From: Paenibacillus pedocola
GTDB lineage: Bacteria; Bacillota; Bacilli; Paenibacillales; Paenibacillaceae
Direction: 5' to 3'
Assembly (NCBI RefSeq): GCF_031599675.1
Contig: NZ_CP134223.1
Coordinates: forward strand, 5,084,001-5,148,000
Length of the DNA: 64,000 nucleotides
In this document: in pieces, positions 43,507 through 51,399 of the stretch
Layout: each line of letters opens with the position of its first letter
Numbering within the stretch: the first letter of the stretch is position 1
Notes under the pieces: model-generated
Database searches by the model: none
What the model saw: only the letters and a program-made list of their open reading frames with translations
What the model was told of the DNA's origin: nothing
Position numbers and translations under genes: made by a program

Positions 43507-45339
43507 TTAGCTAATAGCGGCTTGAGCAACAGGCTGCATGGGAACAATCTGATTAATCACTTCGCGGATCGCACTTGGCTCCTCGGTTAATACACGTTCC
43601 AGCCGCTTAAATTCCAGCTCTAGCTGATTCTGACTGATTACATTTGGTTTACCTATAAATATACGATCATGTTGAGTCGATCCTAGATTCTCTTCATCTG
43701 TTAAGAGCTCTTCATAGAGCTTCTCACCTTCGCGGATACCTGAGAATGTAATATCGATATCCCTATAAGGCTCATATCCAGACAAGGTTATCAGGTCTTC
43801 AGCCAATGTTAGTATCTTCACCGGTTCACCCATATCCAGTACAAAGACCTCCCCGCCTTTGGCGAAAGAACCGGATTGGATAACTAACTGCACAGCTTCA
43901 GGAATTGTCATGAAATACCGTACCATCTCCGGATGGGTAACGGTCACAGGTCCACCAGCTGCAATTTGCTGTTTGAAGGCCGGTATTACGCTGCCCCGGC
44001 TGCCTAAGACATTTCCGAATCTTACAGCAGAAAACTTAGTGTGGCTTGTAGTATTCAGACTCTGTACGTACATTTCTGCAATCCGCTTGGTTGCTCCCAT
44101 TACGCTAGTAGGGTTGACCGCCTTATCTGATGAAATCATGACAAAACGTTCTACTCCATAACGATCAGCACAATCGGCAACGTTTCTTGTTCCGAAGACA
44201 TTATTCTTAATCGCTTCCGATGGATTGCGCTCCATCAGAGGAACGTGTTTATGCGCTGCCGCATGAAAGACAACATGCGGTCTGAACGTGCGGAATACAT
44301 CCATCATTCGGTTGCGGTCTTGTACATCAGCTATTACCGTAACGATCTCAAGATCAGGAAACTTCTTACGCAGCTCCATTTCAATGGTGTAGATACTATT
44401 TTCACCATGACCCAACAATAGAAGCTTCTCTGGAGCAAAGGGGGACACCTGCCGGCATAACTCCGAGCCAATAGATCCGCCAGCACCTGTTACCATAACT
44501 GTCTTATTATGAACATAGCCAAGAATGCCATTTAAATCTGCTATAATCGGCTCACGTCCGAGTAAATCTTCCACGCTAACATCACGAAGCTTCTTCACAG
44601 AGATTTTCCCGGCAATCAGATCATTAAATGCGGGAATAATTTTAAGCTTAGCACCCGTAGTTTTGGCTAAATTGATAATCTCTGAGATCTCGGTTCTCGA
44701 TACAGATGGCATCGCAATAATGATCTCATGAATATCTTTTTCTTTAACAAGCCTTGGCAGGTCATACCGATTCCCTAGCACTGGCAAACCTAAGATTGAC
44801 ATGTGATATTTGTTGTGATCATCATCTATGAAACCTATCATTCTCGTACCAGCAAAGGAAGGCCCCATCATTTCTTTCGCAATCAGCATGCCGCAATCCC
44901 CTGCTCCAACAATCAGTGCATGGGTTTCGGTTTCTTTATTGGTTACCCGATCATTACGAAACACTCTCCATAAGAACCGCACTCCCCCAACCAAGACTAG
45001 AATTGTTTCCATCGAGCGGACTTCCACTCCAAATGGTACACGCGCCGGAAGAAGCAATAGTGCAATTACATAGGAGATGACAGCACCAATGACAATCGCC
45101 TTAAGGATGGAGACAATTTCTCCAATACTGGCATATTGCCACATCCGCCGGTAAAGACCGAAGTAGATTAAGCTTCCCCCTAGGACAATCGTCGAGATGA
45201 TGCCAAACTGCAGCATCTGGACTACATAATCATGAGGGATACCGTCATAGAACCGGAACCAATACGAGGTAGCAATGCTGAACCAAATGATGGCCAGATC
45301 AACGAAGAACAACACGAACACTCTAGATTTTGCTGTCAT
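43507..45339 (-). CDS. UDP-sugar 4,6-dehydratase, membrane type (PglF/CapD/EpsC-like)
   Basis: About 610 residues. Four N-terminal membrane spans (VLFFVDLAIIWFSIATSYWF first), a CoA-binding-like Rossmann domain (HALIVGAGDCGMLIAKEMMG) and a C-terminal short-chain dehydrogenase domain with NAD motif TGAGGSIGSELCR, HAAAHKHVPLME and the altered active site SSDKAVNPTSVMGATKR, where Met takes the place of the usual Tyr. This form converts UDP-GlcNAc to the 4-keto-6-deoxy sugar. Start at ATG 45339 behind TTGGAGG. It supplies the substrate for the aminotransferase at 36638. Confidence 0.92.
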   Translation of the reverse strand: MTAKSRVFVLFFVDLAIIWFSIATSYWFRFYDGIPHDYVVQMLQFGIISTIVLGGSLIYFGLYRRMWQYASIGEIVSILKAIVIGAVISYVIALLLLPARVPFGVEVRSMETILVLVGGVRFLWRVFRNDRVTNKETETHALIVGAGDCGMLIAKEMMGPSFAGTRMIGFIDDDHNKYHMSILGLPVLGNRYDLPRLVKEKDIHEIIIAMPSVSRTEISEIINLAKTTGAKLKIIPAFNDLIAGKISVKKLRDVSVEDLLGREPIIADLNGILGYVHNKTVMVTGAGGSIGSELCRQVSPFAPEKLLLLGHGENSIYTIEMELRKKFPDLEIVTVIADVQDRNRMMDVFRTFRPHVVFHAAAHKHVPLMERNPSEAIKNNVFGTRNVADCADRYGVERFVMISSDKAVNPTSVMGATKRIAEMYVQSLNTTSHTKFSAVRFGNVLGSRGSVIPAFKQQIAAGGPVTVTHPEMVRYFMTIPEAVQLVIQSGSFAKGGEVFVLDMGEPVKILTLAEDLITLSGYEPYRDIDITFSGIREGEKLYEELLTDEENLGSTQHDRIFIGKPNVISQNQLELEFKRLERVLTEEPSAIREVINQIVPMQPVAQAAIS

Positions 45340-45381
45340 TTTTAGTGCCTCCAAAAATAACATTTTCTCTACCGAACACTG

Positions 45382-46068
45382 TCAATTTCCGTAGTAGTAA
45401 TAATAGTAGCCTTCGCTAGCTTTGCGCTTGACGTTATTAAGCACTACCCCCAGCATCTTCGCCCCTACACGATCAAGATTGGCCTTAGCCTTAACAGCAA
45501 TATCACGTTTCACCTTGCCATAGCTGACTACCATAATCACACCATCACTTTTGGAAGCCACAATCTGTGCATCCGTAACTGCTAAGAGCGGCGGGGTATC
45601 GAACATAATCACATCAAACTGCTGACGAAGCTCCTGCAGGACCGTACTCATCCGGTTAGAAGCCATCATCTCCGCCGGATTCGGAGGAATCGGACCAGAA
45701 GTCATAAGGTAGAGGTTAGGAACTCCAGATTCCTGTATAACCTCATTCAAATCCGCCTGCTGTGACAACAAAGAAGATAACCCGTAACGGTTGCTTAAAG
45801 AAAAGGTTTTATGCGCTGTAGGCTTCCGCAAGTCTCCATCAATCAAAAGCACTTTCTTATCAGCTTGTGCATAGGCGGCCGCAAGGTTCGCAGTTACCGT
45901 GGATTTCCCTTCCTCAGGTCCGGAGGAAGTCACCATAATGACCTGAATCTGTTCATCAATCGAAGAAAAGTCAATATTGGTCCGCAAAGCCCGGAATGCT
46001 TCCGATACAGGCGAACGCGGATTCGTCACGGTAATCAGATGGCGTTGTTTATTTGGCTGCTGTGACAT
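45382..46068 (-). CDS. Bacterial tyrosine kinase (CpsD/EpsB/YwqD-like)
   Basis: A 228-residue BY-kinase catalytic domain: Walker A TSSGPEEGKSTVTANLAA, Walker A' VLLIDGDLRKPT and Walker B VIMFDTPPLLAVTDA. The C-terminus ends in a tyrosine cluster (YYYYYYGN), the usual autophosphorylation sites. It needs the separate membrane adaptor encoded just upstream; the two genes overlap by 20 bases. Controls chain length and export of the polysaccharide, and is reset by the CpsB-type phosphatase at 49048. Confidence 0.94.
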   Translation of the reverse strand: MSQQPNKQRHLITVTNPRSPVSEAFRALRTNIDFSSIDEQIQVIMVTSSGPEEGKSTVTANLAAAYAQADKKVLLIDGDLRKPTAHKTFSLSNRYGLSSLLSQQADLNEVIQESGVPNLYLMTSGPIPPNPAEMMASNRMSTVLQELRQQFDVIMFDTPPLLAVTDAQIVASKSDGVIMVVSYGKVKRDIAVKAKANLDRVGAKMLGVVLNNVKRKASEGYYYYYYGN

Positions 46069-46828
46069 GTTCGAGATCCCCTGCCTTTCTGGATAGCTTC
46101 TGTGCTTGCGTTTCTGTAGACTTGGTCTCTTCTTGTCCGAGTCTGGTTATCATTGCTATAGTTGGCAGACCCAGGTATTTTTCGATGTCCTCTTCCGTCT
46201 TCAGGGTGTCATCCATGTACTCCAGCAGGAAGGCAATCCCCAGGCCGATCATCAGCGAAACGATAAAGGCAATCGCCAGGTTCATCACTACATTAGGTTC
46301 AACCGGTCCTGGTGCAACTGTAGGGTTAAGCTTGGCTTCATTCAAAATGGATACGTTCTGTACATTGAACAGGGAAGGGATCTCCTGCTTGAACACAAGT
46401 GAAATGGCATTCACGATTTCTGCTGCTCTCTGATAAGAATTATCTCGAACGACAAGTGTCATCACCTGCGTATTATTTACGGAACTCACATTTACCTTCT
46501 TCAGCAACTCTTCTGCAGTAGTGTTAAATTGCGGATATTCCTTGGCTACAACATCCAGAATGGCTGGTGTCTTAATAATTTCCTTGTACGTGTTAATTAA
46601 TTGAATATTAGTATTAATCTGATTCAAATCCAGCTGTGATGTTATTGACTGCACTTGCTGTGTCTGATTAACAATAATCTTCGTTGACGCTTCATATACC
46701 GGATTCTTAATGTACAGACTATACACACCGGCAAGAAGACAGACGACGATAACAATACTAACAATCATCCACAGTCTCTTTCTTACAATCTGAAAATAAT
46801 CGCGAAGATCCAATTCTTGTGCTGACAA
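46049..46828 (-). CDS. Wzz/CpsC-type chain-length adaptor (EpsA/YwqC-like)
   Basis: A 259-residue membrane protein with two spans (IVSIVIVVCLLAGVYSLYI near residue 20 and MNLAIAFIVSLMIGLGIAFLL near 185) around an extracytoplasmic domain (YEASTKIIVNQT at its start). A proline-containing segment before the second span (KLNPTVAPGPVEPN) and a short cytoplasmic tail with LGLPTIAMITRLG are typical. Activates the tyrosine kinase encoded next and sets polymer length. Confidence 0.93.
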   Translation of the reverse strand: MSAQELDLRDYFQIVRKRLWMIVSIVIVVCLLAGVYSLYIKNPVYEASTKIIVNQTQQVQSITSQLDLNQINTNIQLINTYKEIIKTPAILDVVAKEYPQFNTTAEELLKKVNVSSVNNTQVMTLVVRDNSYQRAAEIVNAISLVFKQEIPSLFNVQNVSILNEAKLNPTVAPGPVEPNVVMNLAIAFIVSLMIGLGIAFLLEYMDDTLKTEEDIEKYLGLPTIAMITRLGQEETKSTETQAQKLSRKAGDLEHVTAAK

Positions 46829-46873
46829 GTGAATTTCCCTCCAAGCTGTTTCTGTAATATTTCAATTCACGCT

Positions 46874-46917
46874 AAAAAAGTGCCCCCTCTCACATTAACG
46901 AGAGGAGGCTCTCCACT
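46874..46917 (-). terminator. Likely terminator after the SLH gene
   Basis: CCTCTC (46886-46891) with GAGAGG (46900-46905) plus an outer AGTG/CACT pairing; on the minus strand the stem is followed by CACTTTTTTAG. It lies between the SLH gene and the Wzz-type gene, so transcripts may be partly ended here inside the locus. Confidence 0.55.
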
Positions 46918-46931
46918 TGCTTGTTTAATTC

Positions 46932-48908
46932 TTACTTGAAGTTCATTGTACGATAGATGATTACAGCTGCTTCTGCACGGGTAGCAGTAGCGTTAGGGTT
47001 GAACTTGCCTGCATTACCGATAACCAGGTTATTGCTGGCTGCAAAGGCTACGCCGTCTTTCAAAGAAGCACTGATCTTCGCTGCATCCGAGAATTTGCTG
47101 AGTGCTGTTGCATCTGTAGTTGCAGCAGGCTTGAGTGCTTTCACTGCACGAGAGATCATTGTAGCCATCTCAGCACGTGTGATTGTTGCATTCGGATCAA
47201 AGGTGGAAGAATTACGTCCTGTGATGATGCCCTTCTCAGCTGCAACAGCAACGTATGGAGCATACCAAGCTGTAGAGCTTACATCGCTGAAGCTTTCTGT
47301 TGCCGTGCTGTTCTCAAGGTTCAGTGCACGGATCAGCATCTTCGCGAACTCAGCGCGGGTAACATTGCTCTTAGGAGCAAACTTGCCGGAGCCGATACCT
47401 TCAATTGCGCCTTTAGCAGCTACAACTTGAATTTGTCTTCCAGCCCAAGCTTGTACGCTGGCAGTATCGCTGAAGCTTACTTTGTTCTCTACTACTGCGT
47501 AGGAAGAGAAGGTGTCGCGCGGCTCAACGATGAAATCACCGTCAACAACGCCGCCTTGGAACTGCAGTTTGCCGTAAACAATCTTCGATACAGACAGAAG
47601 CTCTTTATCCAGCGATGCTGCACCAACCAGAGGAAGTTTGATTGTCAGTGGCTGTTTGAAGGTTGTTGTAGCTACTCCACCAACAGTCAGGTCGAAGGAA
47701 TACACTTTTGAAGCCAATTTCAAGCTAGTGATCGAAGTTACTGTGGTGTCAGCTTCTGTAGTAACTGTCAAAGTTACTGCTTCGCTGAATTGTCCAACTG
47801 GAATTGTAACAGTCAGGCCATTGAAGGTAACTGCGATATTGGCAATGCCTTTAGCTTTAGCAGCTTCAATGATCGCTTTGGACAGTGGAACTTCTACAGT
47901 CGTTGCGTTCACTGTACCCAAGTTCAATGTAAGTGTAAGACCCGTCTTGCCTGGGTTAGCTGCCAAAAGTGCATCAAAGGCTTTGAGTACATCAGCGTCT
48001 ACCAGTTTCAAGGTTGCTTTACCGTTAACAATACTTACCAAAGCGGATACATCATAAACGCCAGGGGTTGCAACTGGGGTAGTAACTGTAGTACCGCCTC
48101 CAGTACCACCAGTACCACCACCAGAAACTAGCGGATAAGTACGGATGTAGGCAAGAGCAAGTGCCTGTGCAGCAGGCTTCGCGGATTTGATCTGTGTATT
48201 TACATTATCAAATGTCTTCACCAGATCATCAGCTGTGATACCCAGGTTGTATACTGCATCACTAACAGTCAGTGCACCTACGCCAGTCTTGTGCTCAAGC
48301 ACTTTGTAAACGGCATCCTTAACCAAGGTCTTCTGGGACTCTGGGTTACCGATGAGATTGATCATATCTGCAGTAGACTTACTTCCAAGCAACGCACGAA
48401 GTTCTGCCTCTACGCCGTTAGTAGCGAAGAAGAAGTCAAGAATATCGTCGAAGCTAAGGCTGTCCACTTTCGCTTTGGCTGCAATGTTGTTAAACAGCTT
48501 AACATTGTTAACATCATAACGAATATTTTTAAGAACATCGAAATCATTTGCATATACATCATAAACTACGCTGGATACGCTCTTGAAGAGCTTCAAGGAA
48601 GTCGCCTTATCTTCACTGTTAAGTTGAAGTTTGCCGAGTACTGGTGCAAAAATTTCCTCGAACTTCGCCTGATCAATTCCGGCAACTTCTTTGGAATAGT
48701 TCTGTAAATAAGTTACTTCTGTTGCAGTCAGGTTACTGTAGATCGCCTTAATCTTGGTCTTTACTGCATTGTGATCGACTGCTGCTGCAGATGCTACGCC
48801 AGTCAGATGTTTAGCCAATCCTTCGCTGCTGAACGGAAACCCTGCTACGGATGCTGCTGCCATGCTTACTGCTAATGTTGATACTGCCAGTTTCTTCTTC
48901 AAAGACAC
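46932..48908 (-). CDS. S-layer-homology domain protein inside the polysaccharide locus
   Basis: A 658-residue exported protein. Signal peptide (SLKKKLAVSTLAVSMAAASV). Residues about 45-250 are helical; a Gly/Thr linker (GGGTGGTGGGTT) lies near 265; a beta domain follows to about 470; three SLH domains end the chain (VTRAEFAKMLIRALNL, ITRAEMATMISRAVKAL, ATRAEAAVIIYRTMNF). SLH domains hold the protein to pyruvylated wall polymer. It separates the CpsB-type phosphatase from the Wzz/kinase pair, genes that are usually adjacent, so it probably serves surface polymer attachment or organisation. Confidence 0.92.
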   Translation of the reverse strand: MSLKKKLAVSTLAVSMAAASVAGFPFSSEGLAKHLTGVASAAAVDHNAVKTKIKAIYSNLTATEVTYLQNYSKEVAGIDQAKFEEIFAPVLGKLQLNSEDKATSLKLFKSVSSVVYDVYANDFDVLKNIRYDVNNVKLFNNIAAKAKVDSLSFDDILDFFFATNGVEAELRALLGSKSTADMINLIGNPESQKTLVKDAVYKVLEHKTGVGALTVSDAVYNLGITADDLVKTFDNVNTQIKSAKPAAQALALAYIRTYPLVSGGGTGGTGGGTTVTTPVATPGVYDVSALVSIVNGKATLKLVDADVLKAFDALLAANPGKTGLTLTLNLGTVNATTVEVPLSKAIIEAAKAKGIANIAVTFNGLTVTIPVGQFSEAVTLTVTTEADTTVTSITSLKLASKVYSFDLTVGGVATTTFKQPLTIKLPLVGAASLDKELLSVSKIVYGKLQFQGGVVDGDFIVEPRDTFSSYAVVENKVSFSDTASVQAWAGRQIQVVAAKGAIEGIGSGKFAPKSNVTRAEFAKMLIRALNLENSTATESFSDVSSTAWYAPYVAVAAEKGIITGRNSSTFDPNATITRAEMATMISRAVKALKPAATTDATALSKFSDAAKISASLKDGVAFAASNNLVIGNAGKFNPNATATRAEAAVIIYRTMNFK

Positions 48909-49047
48909 TTTTCATCCACCTCTTTGTATGTAGTTATGTTTCTAATACTGCTGCGCTATCAGAGAAGCTTCGCCCTAACTCAAACTAATCTGATAAAATA
49001 TAACAATAACCCAGTAATACCCATTCTACCATCATTTGAGAGGTTGG

Positions 49048-49830
49048 TCATCCCTTACGAGAAAAAAAACCGAACATTCTATGAAGTTTCTTGCCAGAAC
49101 TCGTATAAATGACCCGGATTAGCTCCTCATTTGCGATGATTTTCTGCGAATTTTGGCGGAATTTGTCGGATACTACTGTCCCCAGCTCTTTCTCCACAAC
49201 CTTGAAAGCTTCACTTAATCCAAACGGACGATGACTACTGTCATGCGCATCCGATGCAATAATATGGACAGCGTTCCTGCGGCACAGATCAAGCGACAGC
49301 TTCTGCAGTTTGCTTCCAAAGGTTCCGGCCAGACTCTGGGCGGTTACCTGACCCACTGCTCCCAGCTCTATTAATCTTTCTAATTTGGCGGGACTCGCGG
49401 CAACCTCAGCATTGCGCTCCGGGTGGGCGATGACCGGAACGAAGCCTTGAATAACCAGCTCGTGGCAGGTCTCCTCCATTGTGCGCGGCACACGTGAAGA
49501 AGGCATTTCCAGCAGGATGTATTTCGAACCCGCCAGGGTCAGCAATTGACTCTGCTCCAAATCATTCAGCAAATCCCCGTAAAGGCGAATCTCCTGGCCG
49601 GGAAGCACAAGCAGCGGAAGTCCAGCCTGCTGAATTCTCTCATTGAGCAGCTGCACGGCTTGTCCAATCGTTGGAGCGGGGTTCATATATACTCCATTAG
49701 CATGATGTGGTGTGGCAACAACAGTGGAAATGCCATCTTGTACGGCATCCTGTGCCATGGAGAGGGCCGCTTCCCAGTCGGTGGCTCCGTCATCCATATA
49801 AGGCAAAATGTGGCTATGAATATCTATCAT
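49048..49830 (-). CDS. PHP-type protein tyrosine phosphatase (CpsB/YwqE-like)
   Basis: A 260-residue metal-dependent phosphatase of the PHP fold. Metal-ligand motifs: MIDIHSHILPYMDDGATDW, VATPHHANG, IAHPERNAEV and IIASDAHDSSHRPFGL. It removes phosphate from the BY-kinase tyrosine tail and so balances polymer synthesis. First gene of the locus on the minus strand; only about 100 bases separate it from the unknown gene upstream. Confidence 0.95.
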   Translation of the reverse strand: MIDIHSHILPYMDDGATDWEAALSMAQDAVQDGISTVVATPHHANGVYMNPAPTIGQAVQLLNERIQQAGLPLLVLPGQEIRLYGDLLNDLEQSQLLTLAGSKYILLEMPSSRVPRTMEETCHELVIQGFVPVIAHPERNAEVAASPAKLERLIELGAVGQVTAQSLAGTFGSKLQKLSLDLCRRNAVHIIASDAHDSSHRPFGLSEAFKVVEKELGTVVSDKFRQNSQKIIANEELIRVIYTSSGKKLHRMFGFFSRKG

Positions 49831-49931
49831 ATACTTTTTATCGGTCCTTTTCCACTAAAATTATATAGCTTCCCAAAAAAATACAACCATTTCACTAGGA
49901 AATGATTGCCAAGTATATAGCTATTGTATCC

Positions 49932-50519
49932 TCAAGCCTCCAAAAATAGCAATCTATGAGCTATGAATGCAAGCTCCCCATCAATATCACCGGGATTCTC
50001 GGCAGACTGGAGGGCGTTGCGCTGATCCAGCAAACGATCAACACTCCGGCGCAGTTCTTCTATCTCTCGTTCTATAGCATCTGACTTATACAGATTCATC
50101 ATTTCTGAAAGAGAGTGCTTATGCTGATAGATCAGCTTGCTGCCAGTGGACGTCAATTCTGAGATCCGGCGGACAGAACCTCTCTCATAATAATAGATCA
50201 TGGTAAACTCATGATAGATTCTATTCACAGTCCCCGTTCCTTTATAGGTGACGAATAGCTTGCGGACGGCATTGTTTAGATGGGGATTCACCACCCGGCA
50301 GGAAAGCGTGCACCAATGGATGTCGCCTTTACGTTCTACAGACAGGCATACCTCCTCACCCCCGGCTTCCTCAAGAACAATCATCTGTTCCCCGCCTCCA
50401 AGAACCTTCACCCGGTGGCTGATATAGCAGGTATCGGCTGTGAGCAGAAACTGGTTCATCTGAAATTCCGTCAATTGCATTGTCGCATTTACATATTCTG
50501 TAGCCAATCGCTGAGCCAT
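49932..50519 (-). CDS. Conserved-looking cytoplasmic protein, unknown function
   Basis: A 195-residue soluble protein without signal peptide or membrane span. The first ~120 residues are beta-rich (MIVLEEAGGEEVCLSVERKG, WCTLSCRVVNPHLNNAVRKL); residues 130-195 are helical and probably coiled coil (DAIEREIEELRRSVDRLLDQ). I do not recognise a named family. ATG at 50519 is seven bases after AGAGGG; in-frame ATGs at 50525 and 50564 are alternatives. It sits between ysxC and the polysaccharide locus. Confidence 0.7.
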   Translation of the reverse strand: MAQRLATEYVNATMQLTEFQMNQFLLTADTCYISHRVKVLGGGEQMIVLEEAGGEEVCLSVERKGDIHWCTLSCRVVNPHLNNAVRKLFVTYKGTGTVNRIYHEFTMIYYYERGSVRRISELTSTGSKLIYQHKHSLSEMMNLYKSDAIEREIEELRRSVDRLLDQRNALQSAENPGDIDGELAFIAHRLLFLEA

Positions 50520-50694
50520 AACCATCCCTCTATTCTTTGTAAGGCCTTTACAATGATTATACATCGATGAGTGTGGGTTTTCTCATGAGCGGAAACAGAC
50601 TGTAAGCTGATAATTCAACCTATACCTTGAGAATAGGAGGAGAGTCCAAGGATTGCGCTCTATTGCTAACTTATACACAGGATAAAGCCTTGTT

Positions 50695-51387
50695 TCAGGA
50701 TTCCTGCTCTTCTTCAGGCACAATTTCAGTTCCTGCTATCTGCTCAGTTTGAGCATTAAGATCATCCGGAGCAGACATCTCATCCGCATCCTCTTCTGCA
50801 GACTGCAGACTGTAATTTTCGATTAACGCCCACAGCTCATCCTTGCCAAGACCGATTTCCGACGAAAATGGAATGAAGTTATCCCCCGGCAGCACACCAA
50901 GCTCCTGTTTCATCACTTTGATATGTTTGGGCCAGCGCGTCTTAGGAATTTTATCGGCCTTAGTAGCCACCACGCATAACGGAAGGTCATAATGCTTAAG
51001 CCAGTCAAACATCATCTTGTCATTGCCGGTCGGCGGATGGCGCAGATCTACAACAAGCAGGATCAGCTTCAGCGTGTCACGCTCTGCCATGTACTTTTCA
51101 ACCATTTTGCCCCATGAGGCCCGCTGGGTTTTGGATACCTTGGCATAACCATATCCGGGAAAATCGACAAAATACATATCTTCATTCACACGGTAATAGT
51201 TCATATGCTGGGTTTTGCCCGGGGTGGAGCTGGTACGGGCCAGGTTCTTGCGGTTAATCATACGGTTAATCAAAGAGGACTTCCCGACGTTGGAGCGCCC
51301 TGCCAGAGCAATCTCTGGCAAGGCGTCCGTTGGGTATTGATCAGGGCCTACGGCACTGATGATAAATTCGGCATTGTTAACTTTCAT
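50695..51387 (-). CDS. ysxC: Ribosome biogenesis GTP-binding protein YsxC/EngB
   Basis: A 230-residue TRAFAC GTPase needed for 50S subunit assembly. G1 is AGRSNVGKSSLINRMI, G3 DFPGYGYAKV, G4 ATKADKI and G5 FSSEIG. The family is normally about 195-200 residues; here about 33 extra, very acidic residues (SAEEDADEMSAPDDLNAQTE and beyond) follow the GTPase domain. It lies 12 bases after lonA, the same order as in B. subtilis. Confidence 0.96.
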   Translation of the reverse strand: MKVNNAEFIISAVGPDQYPTDALPEIALAGRSNVGKSSLINRMINRKNLARTSSTPGKTQHMNYYRVNEDMYFVDFPGYGYAKVSKTQRASWGKMVEKYMAERDTLKLILLVVDLRHPPTGNDKMMFDWLKHYDLPLCVVATKADKIPKTRWPKHIKVMKQELGVLPGDNFIPFSSEIGLGKDELWALIENYSLQSAEEDADEMSAPDDLNAQTEQIAGTEIVPEEEQES

Positions 51388-51399
51388 AGGACTTCCTTT

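Noticed and set aside
46874..46931. Reading the hairpin at 46874-46917 as a boundary that splits the polysaccharide locus into two operons
   Set aside because: No promoter could be shown between the SLH gene and the Wzz-type gene, so the hairpin is listed only as a likely, possibly leaky, terminator.
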